From assembly GCF_046614695.1 (NCBI RefSeq), contig NZ_JBKKHQ010000014.1, positions 1-64,000 on the forward strand: DNA of 64,000 nucleotides, read 5' to 3'. Shown piece by piece: positions 15,633-24,077 of this stretch. The notes beneath the pieces are model-generated. The model was not told where the DNA came from, made no database searches, and worked only from the letters and a program-made list of their open reading frames with translations. The translations under genes and the position numbers were made by a program. Source of the stretch: Pokkaliibacter sp046614695. GTDB lineage: Bacteria > Pseudomonadota > Gammaproteobacteria > Pseudomonadales > Balneatricaceae. Within the stretch, counting starts at the first letter, position 1, and each line of letters opens with the position of its first letter.

Positions 15633-17876
15633 TCACTTTGTGTGGGACTTGTATTCATAGTTGTAATAGCCGTAGCCATAACCATAGCCCGCGTTGCGCC
15701 CGGAGCGCTTCATGCCGTTCATGATACAGCCTTTGACTGGAATTCCATTTTGTTCGAAACGGCGGTGAGCTGCGGCAATCTCACGTAACGGGTTAAGCCC
15801 AAAACGAACCACCATCAGGCTAACTCCCGCCAGTCGGCCAATAATCGCGGCATCGGTGACGGCCATAATAGGTGGCGTGTCGATCAGAATCAGGTCGTAC
15901 TTTTCACCAGCCTCAGTAAACAGAGCTTCAAGTCGCTGAGACATCAGCAATTCAGAGGGGTTTGGTGGGATTGTACCGGTTGAGATGAAATCGAGCCCAT
16001 CCTGAAGGCTGTGATGAACCACAGACTGCCAGGGCTGATCTCCGCACAGGTAATCAGACAGGCCATTTTCACGAGGAACGCCAAAGAACTTCTGTAAGTG
16101 CCCTTTGCGCATGTCAGCGTCAATCACCAGAATTTTACTGCCAGCGGCAGCGAGGACTGCACCTAAGTTGGAGCTAACAAAACTTTTACCGATATCAGGA
16201 CTCGGCCCGGAAATAGAGATGACGTTATTTTTGGACTCCATCATCGCAAAGTGCAGGCTGGTTCTAAGTGCTCTTAAAGACTCAATACTGAGTGCTGCTG
16301 GGTTCTCAATCGCCAGCATGCCGGATTTGCGTTTCCCTTTCTTAAAATCCTTATCGATGATGTCCTGTTCTTCACTGTAGGGAATCGTCGCGTAAACAGA
16401 TAGCCCAAGCTCCTGCTCAATTTGTTCAGGTGATTCAATCCCTTTACGCAGAGCTGCACGAACAAAAACAATCGCTGCTCCCAGAATGAAGCCCAGAACC
16501 ACTGCAATCGCAACGATAAGTGGCTTACGGGGTTTTACCGGTGCCGGATCGACAATAGCGCTATCGAGCACTCGAACATTACCAACGGTGCTGGCCTTGG
16601 CAATATCCAATTCCTGAGTTCGGCTTAGCATCTGCAGGTACAGCTGGTTACCTACCTGTACATCACGTGTATAGCGAAGTACTTCTTGCTGAGTTTCTGG
16701 TAACGCCTTGATTTTATCATTTAGCGTTTTCTTCTCTGCCTTGAGCTTTGCACGTTGTTCAATTAGTGCTGCATAAGCAGGAAATTTCGGGGTGTATTTT
16801 TGTTGAAGATCCGCTTCTTTTAAGTTGAGCTCATTAATCTGAGATTCCAGGGTTACAACCTGATCAAGAATAGATTTTGTTTCAAGATCAATATTGACTG
16901 AGTGAACATCCAGCCGGTAGTCATTTAAACGCTTTTCTGCCTGCTCAAGATCTCCCTTAACTTCTGGCAACTTGCTATCCAGAAACTCAAGGCTTTTCTC
17001 CGCTTCTGCAGAAGTGCGCTGTACATTCTGTTGGTAGTAAACCTGGTTGATATTATCCAGAGTTTTTTGGGTGATTTCTTGATCCGTTCCAGTCAGTTGG
17101 AGAGTGAGTATTCCACTGGATTTAGTTTTCTCCTCAACTGTCAAATTACTCAGCAAATTTTTATAAGCGCTCAGTGGAGTCACTTTACTGATAAAAAAGC
17201 GTGTGCCTGGATGTGCAGTAAGTGTTTTTATATTAACAAGGTATTCACCGGATGAGTCCTTTGCAGACTCACCTACTTGACCCTTGAGTATCAAATTCTC
17301 ATTTGCATCGTAGAGGGTGTAGTTATTTGCAGCTCCAACCTCAACAATCATTGGGCTATTCAATTTATAGTCTGGTACTTCCAGGCTAGTCAGTACTAAT
17401 TGCTCTCCACCCCAGGCATAGGATGAAAGTCCCATAAAGGGTGAGTTTAACTCGCCAGCCTCATGAAGCTGACTATTGTATCTACGAGCAATATAGCTAC
17501 CAATGACTGGGAAATAATCCGGTGTGACGACATTACGAAGTTTAAGGTTATCAATGACTTTACCTAGAACAAAACGAGACTGAATGATTTCTGTCTCGGT
17601 GCTCGCGGCAGAGTCCGCTGCGGCTTGATCAGTTAGGCCAGGGATATTGATAGCGGCGATGCCTGACTGCTTTGGCTCGACTTGAACAAGAGAGCTGGCC
17701 TGATAGATGGGAGTGCTTAGTAACGCAATACCAACACCTAGTATCCCTGCTATCACCAGGCAGCAGACGATAATCCACTTACCTTCCAGAATAATTCCGA
17801 AGAGCTGACCGAGGGCGATATCATCATTAGCGTCATTGCTGTGATGTACAACAGGTGGCGTCTTGGCGGCATTCAT
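15633..17876 (-). CDS. wzc: Polysaccharide co-polymerase and tyrosine autokinase (Wzc/Etk type)
   Basis: A 747-residue inner-membrane protein controlling chain length and export through Wza. N-terminal Wzz domain with a membrane segment at about 34-55, a long periplasmic coiled-coil/GNVR region, and a second membrane segment at about 450-472. The cytoplasmic BY-kinase domain has Walker A SGPSPDIGKSFVSSN, Walker A' ILVIDADMRKG and Walker B LILIDTPP. It ends in a tyrosine-rich tail (YGYGYGYYNYEY), the autophosphorylation cluster removed by Wzb. It directly follows wzb. E. coli gfcABCDE-etp-etk has the same set of genes. Confidence 0.93.
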   Translation of the reverse strand: MNAAKTPPVVHHSNDANDDIALGQLFGIILEGKWIIVCCLVIAGILGVGIALLSTPIYQASSLVQVEPKQSGIAAINIPGLTDQAAADSAASTETEIIQSRFVLGKVIDNLKLRNVVTPDYFPVIGSYIARRYNSQLHEAGELNSPFMGLSSYAWGGEQLVLTSLEVPDYKLNSPMIVEVGAANNYTLYDANENLILKGQVGESAKDSSGEYLVNIKTLTAHPGTRFFISKVTPLSAYKNLLSNLTVEEKTKSSGILTLQLTGTDQEITQKTLDNINQVYYQQNVQRTSAEAEKSLEFLDSKLPEVKGDLEQAEKRLNDYRLDVHSVNIDLETKSILDQVVTLESQINELNLKEADLQQKYTPKFPAYAALIEQRAKLKAEKKTLNDKIKALPETQQEVLRYTRDVQVGNQLYLQMLSRTQELDIAKASTVGNVRVLDSAIVDPAPVKPRKPLIVAIAVVLGFILGAAIVFVRAALRKGIESPEQIEQELGLSVYATIPYSEEQDIIDKDFKKGKRKSGMLAIENPAALSIESLRALRTSLHFAMMESKNNVISISGPSPDIGKSFVSSNLGAVLAAAGSKILVIDADMRKGHLQKFFGVPRENGLSDYLCGDQPWQSVVHHSLQDGLDFISTGTIPPNPSELLMSQRLEALFTEAGEKYDLILIDTPPIMAVTDAAIIGRLAGVSLMVVRFGLNPLREIAAAHRRFEQNGIPVKGCIMNGMKRSGRNAGYGYGYGYYNYEYKSHTK

Positions 17877-17944
17877 AATGATGAAATTTCCTTAATATGA
17901 CGTCAGTGGACGTCAGTGTTTAAATAATGAATCTAAAGCTGAAT

Positions 17945-18382
17945 TTAGCAGCCCAGTTTTTTGGCCCAGTCGGCAACGCCCTGAGCTATTAGTTTATAGG
18001 CATGCTCAAAAGCCGGACGCTGTTGTCTGTAGGGATCAGGAATCTCAACATCCCCTTGCCACCGTCCCAGTAGCTGCACCTTTCCTCTTGCAGAGGGATA
18101 GCGCGAGCAAATCGCATCGATATGCCCTTTCTCCATGACCAATATCAAATCATTTTTACTGATTAGATCGCTATTCAGTTGCTGAGCAATGTGTGCACTA
18201 CTATCAATACCATTCTCTGTAAGTAATTCTGCAGAGGTCGGGTCGATAGGTTTACCTGTGAGTGCGGCAATTCCTGCTGAACTAATGTTGAAGTTATTTG
18301 GCAGAGTTTCACGAAGTAAAATCTCACCGACAGGGCTTCGGCAAATATTACCTACACACACCACAAGAATATTATTAAACAT
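17945..18382 (-). CDS. wzb: Low-molecular-weight protein tyrosine phosphatase (Wzb/Etp type)
   Basis: A 145-residue cytoplasmic phosphatase. The P-loop CVGNICRS gives nucleophile C9 and R15, with the general acid D116 in DPYRQ. Such enzymes dephosphorylate the tyrosine tail of Wzc, cycling it for polymer export. It sits 68 bases upstream of wzc and 84 bases downstream of the gfcD-like gene. Confidence 0.93.
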   Translation of the reverse strand: MFNNILVVCVGNICRSPVGEILLRETLPNNFNISSAGIAALTGKPIDPTSAELLTENGIDSSAHIAQQLNSDLISKNDLILVMEKGHIDAICSRYPSARGKVQLLGRWQGDVEIPDPYRQQRPAFEHAYKLIAQGVADWAKKLGC

Positions 18383-18466
18383 CGTTGTATTCCCTGGAAA
18401 ACTCTTTACTCAACATATTCAAACGAAATCAATCCTATTTAATCTTATCAATTCTGAGTACCTGAG

Positions 18467-20644
18467 TTAGGGCTCAAGTGCCTCTCTGTAGCCGTCGAAG
18501 TAATGTCGGGCATCCCGAGACTCGGTCAGGTCATAAAGGCTATATCGGTGGTCAACTTTTTGACCACCATCACGTGTCAGTGGTGCCCATTGGAGTCGGC
18601 CGGAGCGAGTTGTCGAATTGGTGAAGAAGGCATCGAATGGAATCGTCACATAGATGCCTTTATCAAAGCTGCCTTCACCCGTTTCGCTGCCACTGGCATC
18701 AGTCAGGGTGGCCCAAGCCCCTACCTGAACGCCGGAATCGAAACGCCGGGAGAGATCAAACGTTGCGCCAATATCTTTTGCCAGATAGCGACCCACACTG
18801 ACCTTTGCCAGTGAGTCATAGAAGGGCAATCGGTAATAACCAGTAAGATTCGTGGTCCAGGTTTGGTAGTCTCGGAATGCCTGAATATCGGCCCGGTTAA
18901 AGTCACGCTGGCGGACAATGTCTAGATCAGCGCCCAATGCCCAATTAGAGCCGATGGGGCGGTATAGTAACTCACCACCGACGCCGCCATACATAGCCTC
19001 CAGAATCCCGCCATAGGCCTGCCCGAACCAGTTCTGGTCCCATTGCCAGAAATGGGTTAGCTGCAGGTTATTGATCGACAGATCGCTGTTGACCAGATAC
19101 TCACGTATATACGTTCTGACCCTGGGCAGATTACTTGGCGCGGTGTATTTGAACTTGTCGAAGTTATCAATCAGGCCATAAGAAGCCTGGGCATCTAACT
19201 CCCAACCCGGGGTAATAGTGAAGCCTGCCGTAGCGTCAGCACGAAGCTGATAAAGATAAAAACCATCAGGTCCACCAAGGCTCTGTGTCAGGCCCGGAGC
19301 AATGCCGTAACGGAAACGTGGGAGGTCATGTTGATAAAGTGTTTTATCGTTACGTTCGCCTATTACCGTCATGTCAGCACTATTGACCAGCGCCTGCCCT
19401 GGTTGACGGTTATTAACAACATCCTTAAGAGCCGTACGGGATAGCCCCGTCTCTCTTAAGTCCAGCCCTTTTTCACGCTGTACGAAGGTAAAACTATCAA
19501 CCTCAGCGGGAGCATTGTTGCTAAGAATACGAGCTGCCCTCACTTCTCCCTTGGCGTTATTGCGATACTTGGTTTGACTGCCTTCAACAATAATTTCATG
19601 CTCACGCTGACTGATACGCTTAACATCAAAGCCTGCGTTTTCTTTTAGCTCAGCGGATACATTCTGCCAGTCAGGATCTGGGTTAGGAGTCGGCTGGATT
19701 GGCTGCGGTGGTGGGTCAAACTTGCTTTGAGCGAAGTCTTTCGAGGTGTTGGCTGTCAGCGTAATACCCATCATGGCCGTATTGCCACGCTCCCAGCCAA
19801 GATGAAGGTCAATGTTATCGTTTACCTGATACACAATCCCAAGATTAATTGGGGAGTCCTGAGTCTGATTACTTCCTTGAGGCTCACTTTGATAGTCATT
19901 GCCTTCGTATTCGGCTTTAAATACCACTGGAGCCCATGAAGGGTGATAGGCAACGCCACCAAAGAGTGCCGTATTACCACGGAAGTAGCTGCCAAAATTG
20001 GCATCACCCGTCGTTGTCGAACGCTCGCGGGTATTAAACTTATCCGATAGCTGTCCTAAGGGATTGTCTAAGTCGCCCCTGTTAGCAAGATAGCCCCAAC
20101 CCATGCCGAGCGAAAAATCAAAGTCGTCCCAGCGCTTGGATGCCACCAGATACTCGCCACTGAATAAACCGGTACCACTGATATCCACACCACCAACGGC
20201 AAGTTCAGGCAGAAAGCGAGACTCTTGCCAGAGGCGAAACTTCGCATCAATCGCTTTGTCTTTATAGGTCTGATCGCCACTCAGTGAGCGTGGCCCGTAA
20301 AGGACGCCGGAGATGTCAGTGTAGCGAAAGCCCGCTTCAAACCACGGAACCGGCTGGAAAAAGATATTGTAACGTGAGTAGGGGCTAACAAAGCTGGCAT
20401 TAAAGCTGAGCTGACCTTCGGGGTTCATACGTGCTGTCGGCGTTTGCAGAAGCCCTACCGTGCCCCAGTCATTCAGGCTATAGCGGTAGGGTGATTCTGA
20501 TCCACAGGCCTGAGAGACATATAAAACAGACGACAGTAATCCGGTAGCCGTTATCAGCAGAGGTCTTGAGTGGCAACGCTGTCCGCGTCTCAGACAGGTT
20601 GCTTGAGACTGAATCATCACTCGTGAAGTAGCAGGAGTTGTCAT
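18467..20644 (-). CDS. gfcD: YjbH/GfcD-family exopolysaccharide outer-membrane protein
   Basis: A large outer-membrane protein of about 725 residues. The ATG at 20644 overlaps the stop of the preceding gene (ATGA) and is preferred over an extension to 20689. A hydrophobic export signal precedes the conserved start of the mature part (SLNDWGTVGLLQTPTARM), the YjbH family signature. The rest is rich in alternating, aromatic-ended strands such as LSFNASFVSPY, WGYLANRG and GGELLYRPIGSNWALG, fitting a beta-barrel. The family is needed for secretion of Yjb polysaccharide and group 4 capsule, but its mechanism is poorly known. Confidence 0.85.
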   Translation of the reverse strand: MTTPATSRVMIQSQATCLRRGQRCHSRPLLITATGLLSSVLYVSQACGSESPYRYSLNDWGTVGLLQTPTARMNPEGQLSFNASFVSPYSRYNIFFQPVPWFEAGFRYTDISGVLYGPRSLSGDQTYKDKAIDAKFRLWQESRFLPELAVGGVDISGTGLFSGEYLVASKRWDDFDFSLGMGWGYLANRGDLDNPLGQLSDKFNTRERSTTTGDANFGSYFRGNTALFGGVAYHPSWAPVVFKAEYEGNDYQSEPQGSNQTQDSPINLGIVYQVNDNIDLHLGWERGNTAMMGITLTANTSKDFAQSKFDPPPQPIQPTPNPDPDWQNVSAELKENAGFDVKRISQREHEIIVEGSQTKYRNNAKGEVRAARILSNNAPAEVDSFTFVQREKGLDLRETGLSRTALKDVVNNRQPGQALVNSADMTVIGERNDKTLYQHDLPRFRYGIAPGLTQSLGGPDGFYLYQLRADATAGFTITPGWELDAQASYGLIDNFDKFKYTAPSNLPRVRTYIREYLVNSDLSINNLQLTHFWQWDQNWFGQAYGGILEAMYGGVGGELLYRPIGSNWALGADLDIVRQRDFNRADIQAFRDYQTWTTNLTGYYRLPFYDSLAKVSVGRYLAKDIGATFDLSRRFDSGVQVGAWATLTDASGSETGEGSFDKGIYVTIPFDAFFTNSTTRSGRLQWAPLTRDGGQKVDHRYSLYDLTESRDARHYFDGYREALEP

Positions 20645-21441
20645 TCTGGGTGATTCGTCCATTGATCCAAAGCTTGTGTGGCGAGCCACCGGGACACGGA
20701 GGCGTTAAAGCCGGGTACGCTGTCTAAATAGCTTTCTTTTACCGGAAGCCAGAGCACGCTTCCGGGTGCAGGTGTCCAGGGCTTTTCGTTCCAGGCTGCC
20801 ACACCATGCCTGCTGATCTTGCCATCCGGAGAGATAACCCACACCCAGTCTGCATCACGCCAGTCTGAGGAATATTCTATAGCGTCCATGTACTCGCGAA
20901 GGTGTTGTCCGCCTACATAGGGTAAAGGCTGGTTCCATCTTGAACCTGCGCCAATTAGCCAAAGCTCATCGGGCTCTTTGGGATACCAGAGTGCATCACC
21001 CTCCTCCAAAAGAGGGTTTATCTTAAGGTTTATAGCCAGTACATCAGGATCACCTGACTCCAGCACCTTGCGTCCCGTCACAGGCAAGGCGGCTAAATGG
21101 GCTTTCACCCTGTGGCACCAGTCATTGAAGTTGCGTGGTGGCTGCTTAGCCTGCGACAGTGTTGGTTCCCCGGGGCAGAGATGATTGAAGTCATCCAGCA
21201 AACCGGCTTTTTGCCCCGTTTGCTTAAGTCGCTCCTGCTCGCGAGTAAAAAAAGCGCCTCGATACCAGGAGTCAGAGTTCACCCTGCCCGGAAGAACGGC
21301 ATTCAACCGTGTACCGTCAGGCACACTGTACTGAGCCTGCTGTGTGACTTGTCCTCGCAACGTGACTGTGATATCCGCGTGACACAGAGTAGCCACCAGA
21401 GAGCCTGCCAAGGAGGCAAAAATGAAAATTAGGGGCTTCAT
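20641..21441 (-). CDS. gfcC: GfcC/YjbG-family periplasmic capsule protein
   Basis: A 266-residue periplasmic protein with a signal peptide (MKPLIFIFASLAGSLVATLCHA, cleaved before Asp). The mature part has the GfcC pattern: an early beta-grasp (SLBB-like) region with YSVPDGTRLNAVLPG and a later NINPLLEEGD-like block followed by repeats of the same fold. GfcC resembles Wza D2/D3-type domains and is required for group 4 capsule assembly in E. coli. It overlaps gfcB by one base and gfcD by four, a tightly coupled trio. Confidence 0.82.
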   Translation of the reverse strand: MKPLIFIFASLAGSLVATLCHADITVTLRGQVTQQAQYSVPDGTRLNAVLPGRVNSDSWYRGAFFTREQERLKQTGQKAGLLDDFNHLCPGEPTLSQAKQPPRNFNDWCHRVKAHLAALPVTGRKVLESGDPDVLAINLKINPLLEEGDALWYPKEPDELWLIGAGSRWNQPLPYVGGQHLREYMDAIEYSSDWRDADWVWVISPDGKISRHGVAAWNEKPWTPAPGSVLWLPVKESYLDSVPGFNASVSRWLATQALDQWTNHPE

Positions 21442-22166
21442 TACTTTCTCCCCTCTTTGTCAGATGCAGCGGCGACATACGGCTTCGCTTCTGCCAGCCA
21501 CACGGGGGGTAAATCAGGGTGCATGTATTGTCGGCTGGCAATGACCTTCCCCGATACCGGATCAAGCCAGTAGGTGTTATCCGCAGAAAAGCCTACTGCC
21601 GGGATGCTCAAGTGCTCTGACACCCGAAATAAGTTACGTTTGAGAGGTTTGAAAAACTCAATCCCCTCAGGCTCTAGTGTAGAGCTAAATGCTAACTGAT
21701 AAAGATTATGCAGACTGCCGTCAAAGACACCCGATGCGGTTCCTTGCTTGCCAGCCAATAAGCTGGCTGGATCACTCAGAGCATCGTGTGTCAGCGTGAT
21801 ATGCGTATTATTCCCGACGAAATTCCCGGTTCTGATTAAGCGGCCATAGTTTGTCTGCACATAACTGGCATCGGGCATATACCAAGACATTTCACGATGG
21901 TTGACCTTGCCAAGAACGCCGCCCGTTGAGGTATAGCCTTCGACGCCAATCCACAATGTGGCGTAGGGCATTGAAAAAAGGCGAGGGTCATCAATAGTGA
22001 CTTCATTCCCTACCAGAACATCCTGAAAGGTTTTTACAGCGGCAACAGTGGTTGGATCACGGTAACTACTACAACCCGCCACACTAAGAGTGATCAGGCC
22101 CACTAAAATGAATTCTCTGCAGAATCTAAGCCCACTAAAGCCTGCATAGGTTAAGTGACATATCAC
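21441..22166 (-). CDS. gfcB: GfcB/YjbF-family outer-membrane lipoprotein
   Basis: A 241-residue lipoprotein: the hydrophobic stretch ILVGLITLSVAGC carries a lipobox with lipidation at C32. The mature part includes YATLWIGVEGYTSTGG and a late YWLDPVSGKVIASRQYMHP block typical of YjbF/GfcB. The start is a GTG two bases after the wza stop, implying coupled translation. Homologues are needed for group 4 capsule or Yjb polysaccharide secretion. Confidence 0.8.
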   Translation of the reverse strand: MICHLTYAGFSGLRFCREFILVGLITLSVAGCSSYRDPTTVAAVKTFQDVLVGNEVTIDDPRLFSMPYATLWIGVEGYTSTGGVLGKVNHREMSWYMPDASYVQTNYGRLIRTGNFVGNNTHITLTHDALSDPASLLAGKQGTASGVFDGSLHNLYQLAFSSTLEPEGIEFFKPLKRNLFRVSEHLSIPAVGFSADNTYWLDPVSGKVIASRQYMHPDLPPVWLAEAKPYVAAASDKEGRK

Positions 22167-22167
22167 G

Positions 22168-23289
22168 TTAAAGACCTACAGTACTTCTGGTGCTGTTAAG
22201 AAGATTCAGTGAGGGGAAAACCTGACTGATAAAACGATTCCAGCGCGTTATATTGGCTGGTCCAACGAAGATAACGTCTTGTGGAAGTACACGGAAATTA
22301 TCTGCCAAGGCATATGCAGTGGGAGACTGAGCGTCTAGCTGATAGACCGTTCCCATACTCTGGTCGGCAAAGTCACTTCCACGGATTACATATACCGCTT
22401 CGCCATTGGCACTGGTCGGGCTCAAACCGAGTGCTGTTCCTAACGCTTCGGTCAGGGAGACATAACGACGGGTGATTTTGAAAGCCTGAGGCTTTTGTAC
22501 TTCACCAACCACGTATATCTGTTTTTCATTATTATTGGGGACAAAAAGGCTGTCTCCATCTTTCAGATAAATCTGGTGTAACTTGGGATCTATCTCATTT
22601 AAGTCGAAGCGGTAGGTCTTGTGATCTCGAATCAGCTTGATTTCAGAGTAGTCTGCATCGCTCAACGGGCCGCCGGCTTTACTAATGGCCTCAAGTAATG
22701 TCAGGGGCTGTGACGTGATAGGAATTCGACCTGCCTGAGTCAGTGCACCGGCAGCTACAACCTGTTGGCTGGCATACTTCAGGACATTCACGTCAACTTG
22801 TGGATTATCGAGCACAACAGATAAACGCTGGGTGATCTCTTTGCGTACGGTCTCAAGGCTCTTGCCACTGACCTTAATAACACCGGCGTAGGGGAAGAAA
22901 ATGGTTCCGTCATGGCGAACAAGTCGTCCGGCAGCCGTGGTATCAGTGGAGGTGCCAATACTGTTTTCGGTCGTTTCCAACTCAGGATGGCCCCAAAGAG
23001 TAATGCGCAGAACGTCATTCACACCGATCTTGTAAGAGTCAGGGCGATAGGTCAGCAAGGAGTCAGGAATCGTTTGGGTATTGGCACTGTCCAGAATCGC
23101 ATTCTGGGACGCTACCAGCCGCGAGGTAATAGGGATCAACTCAACTTTCTTGCTGGCGATATTAGGATCGCTTTTCAGCTCTGCCTGAGAAAATATCCCA
23201 TCACTGTCCATATTCATGCCGGGGCTGAATGCACAACCGGTAAGCAATACTACAGGCAGGCAAAGTGCTGCGAAGCGAATCTTTGTCAT
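22168..23289 (-). CDS. wza: Wza-type polysaccharide export outer-membrane lipoprotein
   Basis: A 373-residue translocon subunit that forms an octameric channel across the outer membrane. The lipobox VVLLTGC puts the lipidated cysteine at C19. The Poly_export motif YKIGVNDVLRITLWGHPEL is followed by two SLBB-like repeats (around VVAAGALTQAGRIPI and IYVVGEVQKPQAFKI). The C terminus NRFISQVFPSLNLLNS is the amphipathic membrane helix of Wza. It works with Wzc and Wzb encoded further down the operon. Confidence 0.92.
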   Translation of the reverse strand: MTKIRFAALCLPVVLLTGCAFSPGMNMDSDGIFSQAELKSDPNIASKKVELIPITSRLVASQNAILDSANTQTIPDSLLTYRPDSYKIGVNDVLRITLWGHPELETTENSIGTSTDTTAAGRLVRHDGTIFFPYAGVIKVSGKSLETVRKEITQRLSVVLDNPQVDVNVLKYASQQVVAAGALTQAGRIPITSQPLTLLEAISKAGGPLSDADYSEIKLIRDHKTYRFDLNEIDPKLHQIYLKDGDSLFVPNNNEKQIYVVGEVQKPQAFKITRRYVSLTEALGTALGLSPTSANGEAVYVIRGSDFADQSMGTVYQLDAQSPTAYALADNFRVLPQDVIFVGPANITRWNRFISQVFPSLNLLNSTRSTVGL

Positions 23290-23370
23290 GGAGGCTTCTT
23301 TTTTCCAGAAGGTGAATTGAGATAAGAGCAGGCCCGAAGGCCTGCTTTGTCAAACGGAAAGCCGCTTGTT

Positions 23371-23916
23371 TTACATGGAACCAGAGGTTCCTGTGGTTCC
23401 AGAAGTGCCAGAGGTTCCGCTGGAAGAGCTGTCGCTACCAGAGGCAATAGCAACTGCAGCGCCTACTGCCGCCGCTACACCAAGGCCAACTGCCAATGAA
23501 CCTGCAGTGATTCCGCCAACGGCGGCGCCACCAGCGGCACCGGCACCAGCAGCAGCGCCGCCTGCACCGGCCGCGCCAGGAGCACCAGCGCCTGCACCTG
23601 CTGCACCAGCGCCGCCTGGAGCAGGACCTGCTGCGACACTACCTGGAGGAGGTGTACCCGGCGCGGCTGGACCACCTGCAGTCGCAGGAGTGACAGGTTC
23701 TGCCGGAGTGGCTGGGGTTGCTGGTACACCCGGTGCGCCAGGGGTTGCTGGCGTTGCAGGGGCTTCAACAACAGCTGGCTGAGCTGGCGCTGGAGGCGAC
23801 AGCGGAGTTTCAGTAAACGTGGCTTCGGGAACAACAGGTTCTGCAGGTTCGGCAAAAACACTGCCGCTCGATACCATTGCAATAGCAATGGCAGCGACCG
23901 TTAAGGATTTTTTCAT
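23371..23916 (-). CDS. gfcA: GfcA/YjbE-like secreted protein with Pro/Ala/Gly-rich low-complexity core
   Basis: A 181-residue protein from the ATG at 23916, which has AAAGGA upstream; a 17-codon extension is unlikely. A clean signal peptide (MKKSLTVAAIAIAMVSSGSVFA) precedes a proline/threonine/alanine section with repeated PATP and GAPG units. Next comes an almost pure Gly/Ala stretch, then a hydrophobic segment (ITAGSLAVGLGVAAAVGAAVAIA) and a Ser/Gly/Thr tail. The last two parts match the layout of E. coli GfcA/YjbE (threonine-rich, one hydrophobic segment, polar tail), and the place before wza and gfcBCD agrees. The Pro/Ala/Gly core is much longer than in E. coli. Function of the family is unknown. 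Confidence 0.68.
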   Translation of the reverse strand: MKKSLTVAAIAIAMVSSGSVFAEPAEPVVPEATFTETPLSPPAPAQPAVVEAPATPATPGAPGVPATPATPAEPVTPATAGGPAAPGTPPPGSVAAGPAPGGAGAAGAGAGAPGAAGAGGAAAGAGAAGGAAVGGITAGSLAVGLGVAAAVGAAVAIASGSDSSSSGTSGTSGTTGTSGSM

Positions 23917-23953
23917 CGTAAAAGTCCTTTGGATTATGAATGAAGGTTTCTCG

Positions 23954-23959
23954 ATATTA
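23954..23959 (-). promoter_or_regulatory. Possible extended -10 promoter element for the gfc segment
   Basis: On the minus strand TGCTAATAT (extended -10 form, hexamer at 23959-23954) lies about 38 bases before the gfcA-like start. No good -35 box is seen. It may be an internal promoter letting the secretion genes be made apart from the upstream sugar genes. Confidence 0.3.
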
Positions 23960-24044
23960 GCAGGCACTGTGCAAGCCGACTACTATTCGGGCAGGCTGTA
24001 GACCTGACTCAGTTCCTGCCTCAAATGTCTCGAGTCAAACATTC

Positions 24045-24061
24045 GAGTTGTCGCACAACTC
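24045..24061. other. Hairpin between wbaP-like and gfcA-like genes
   Basis: GAGTTGT and ACAACTC form a seven-pair perfect stem with a three-base loop, 17 bases past the wbaP-like stop. There is no T run, so it is not a clear terminator. Neighbouring CTCGA/TCGAG arms could form an alternative hairpin sharing one arm. Confidence 0.5.
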
Positions 24062-24077
24062 ACCCTGTGCAAATAGT

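Noticed and set aside
23366..23782. 138-codon Pro/Ala/Val-rich plus-strand frame opposite the gfcA-like gene
   Set aside because: It arises from the repetitive composition of the opposite strand; it has no signal peptide or ribosome site, whereas the minus-strand frame has both.
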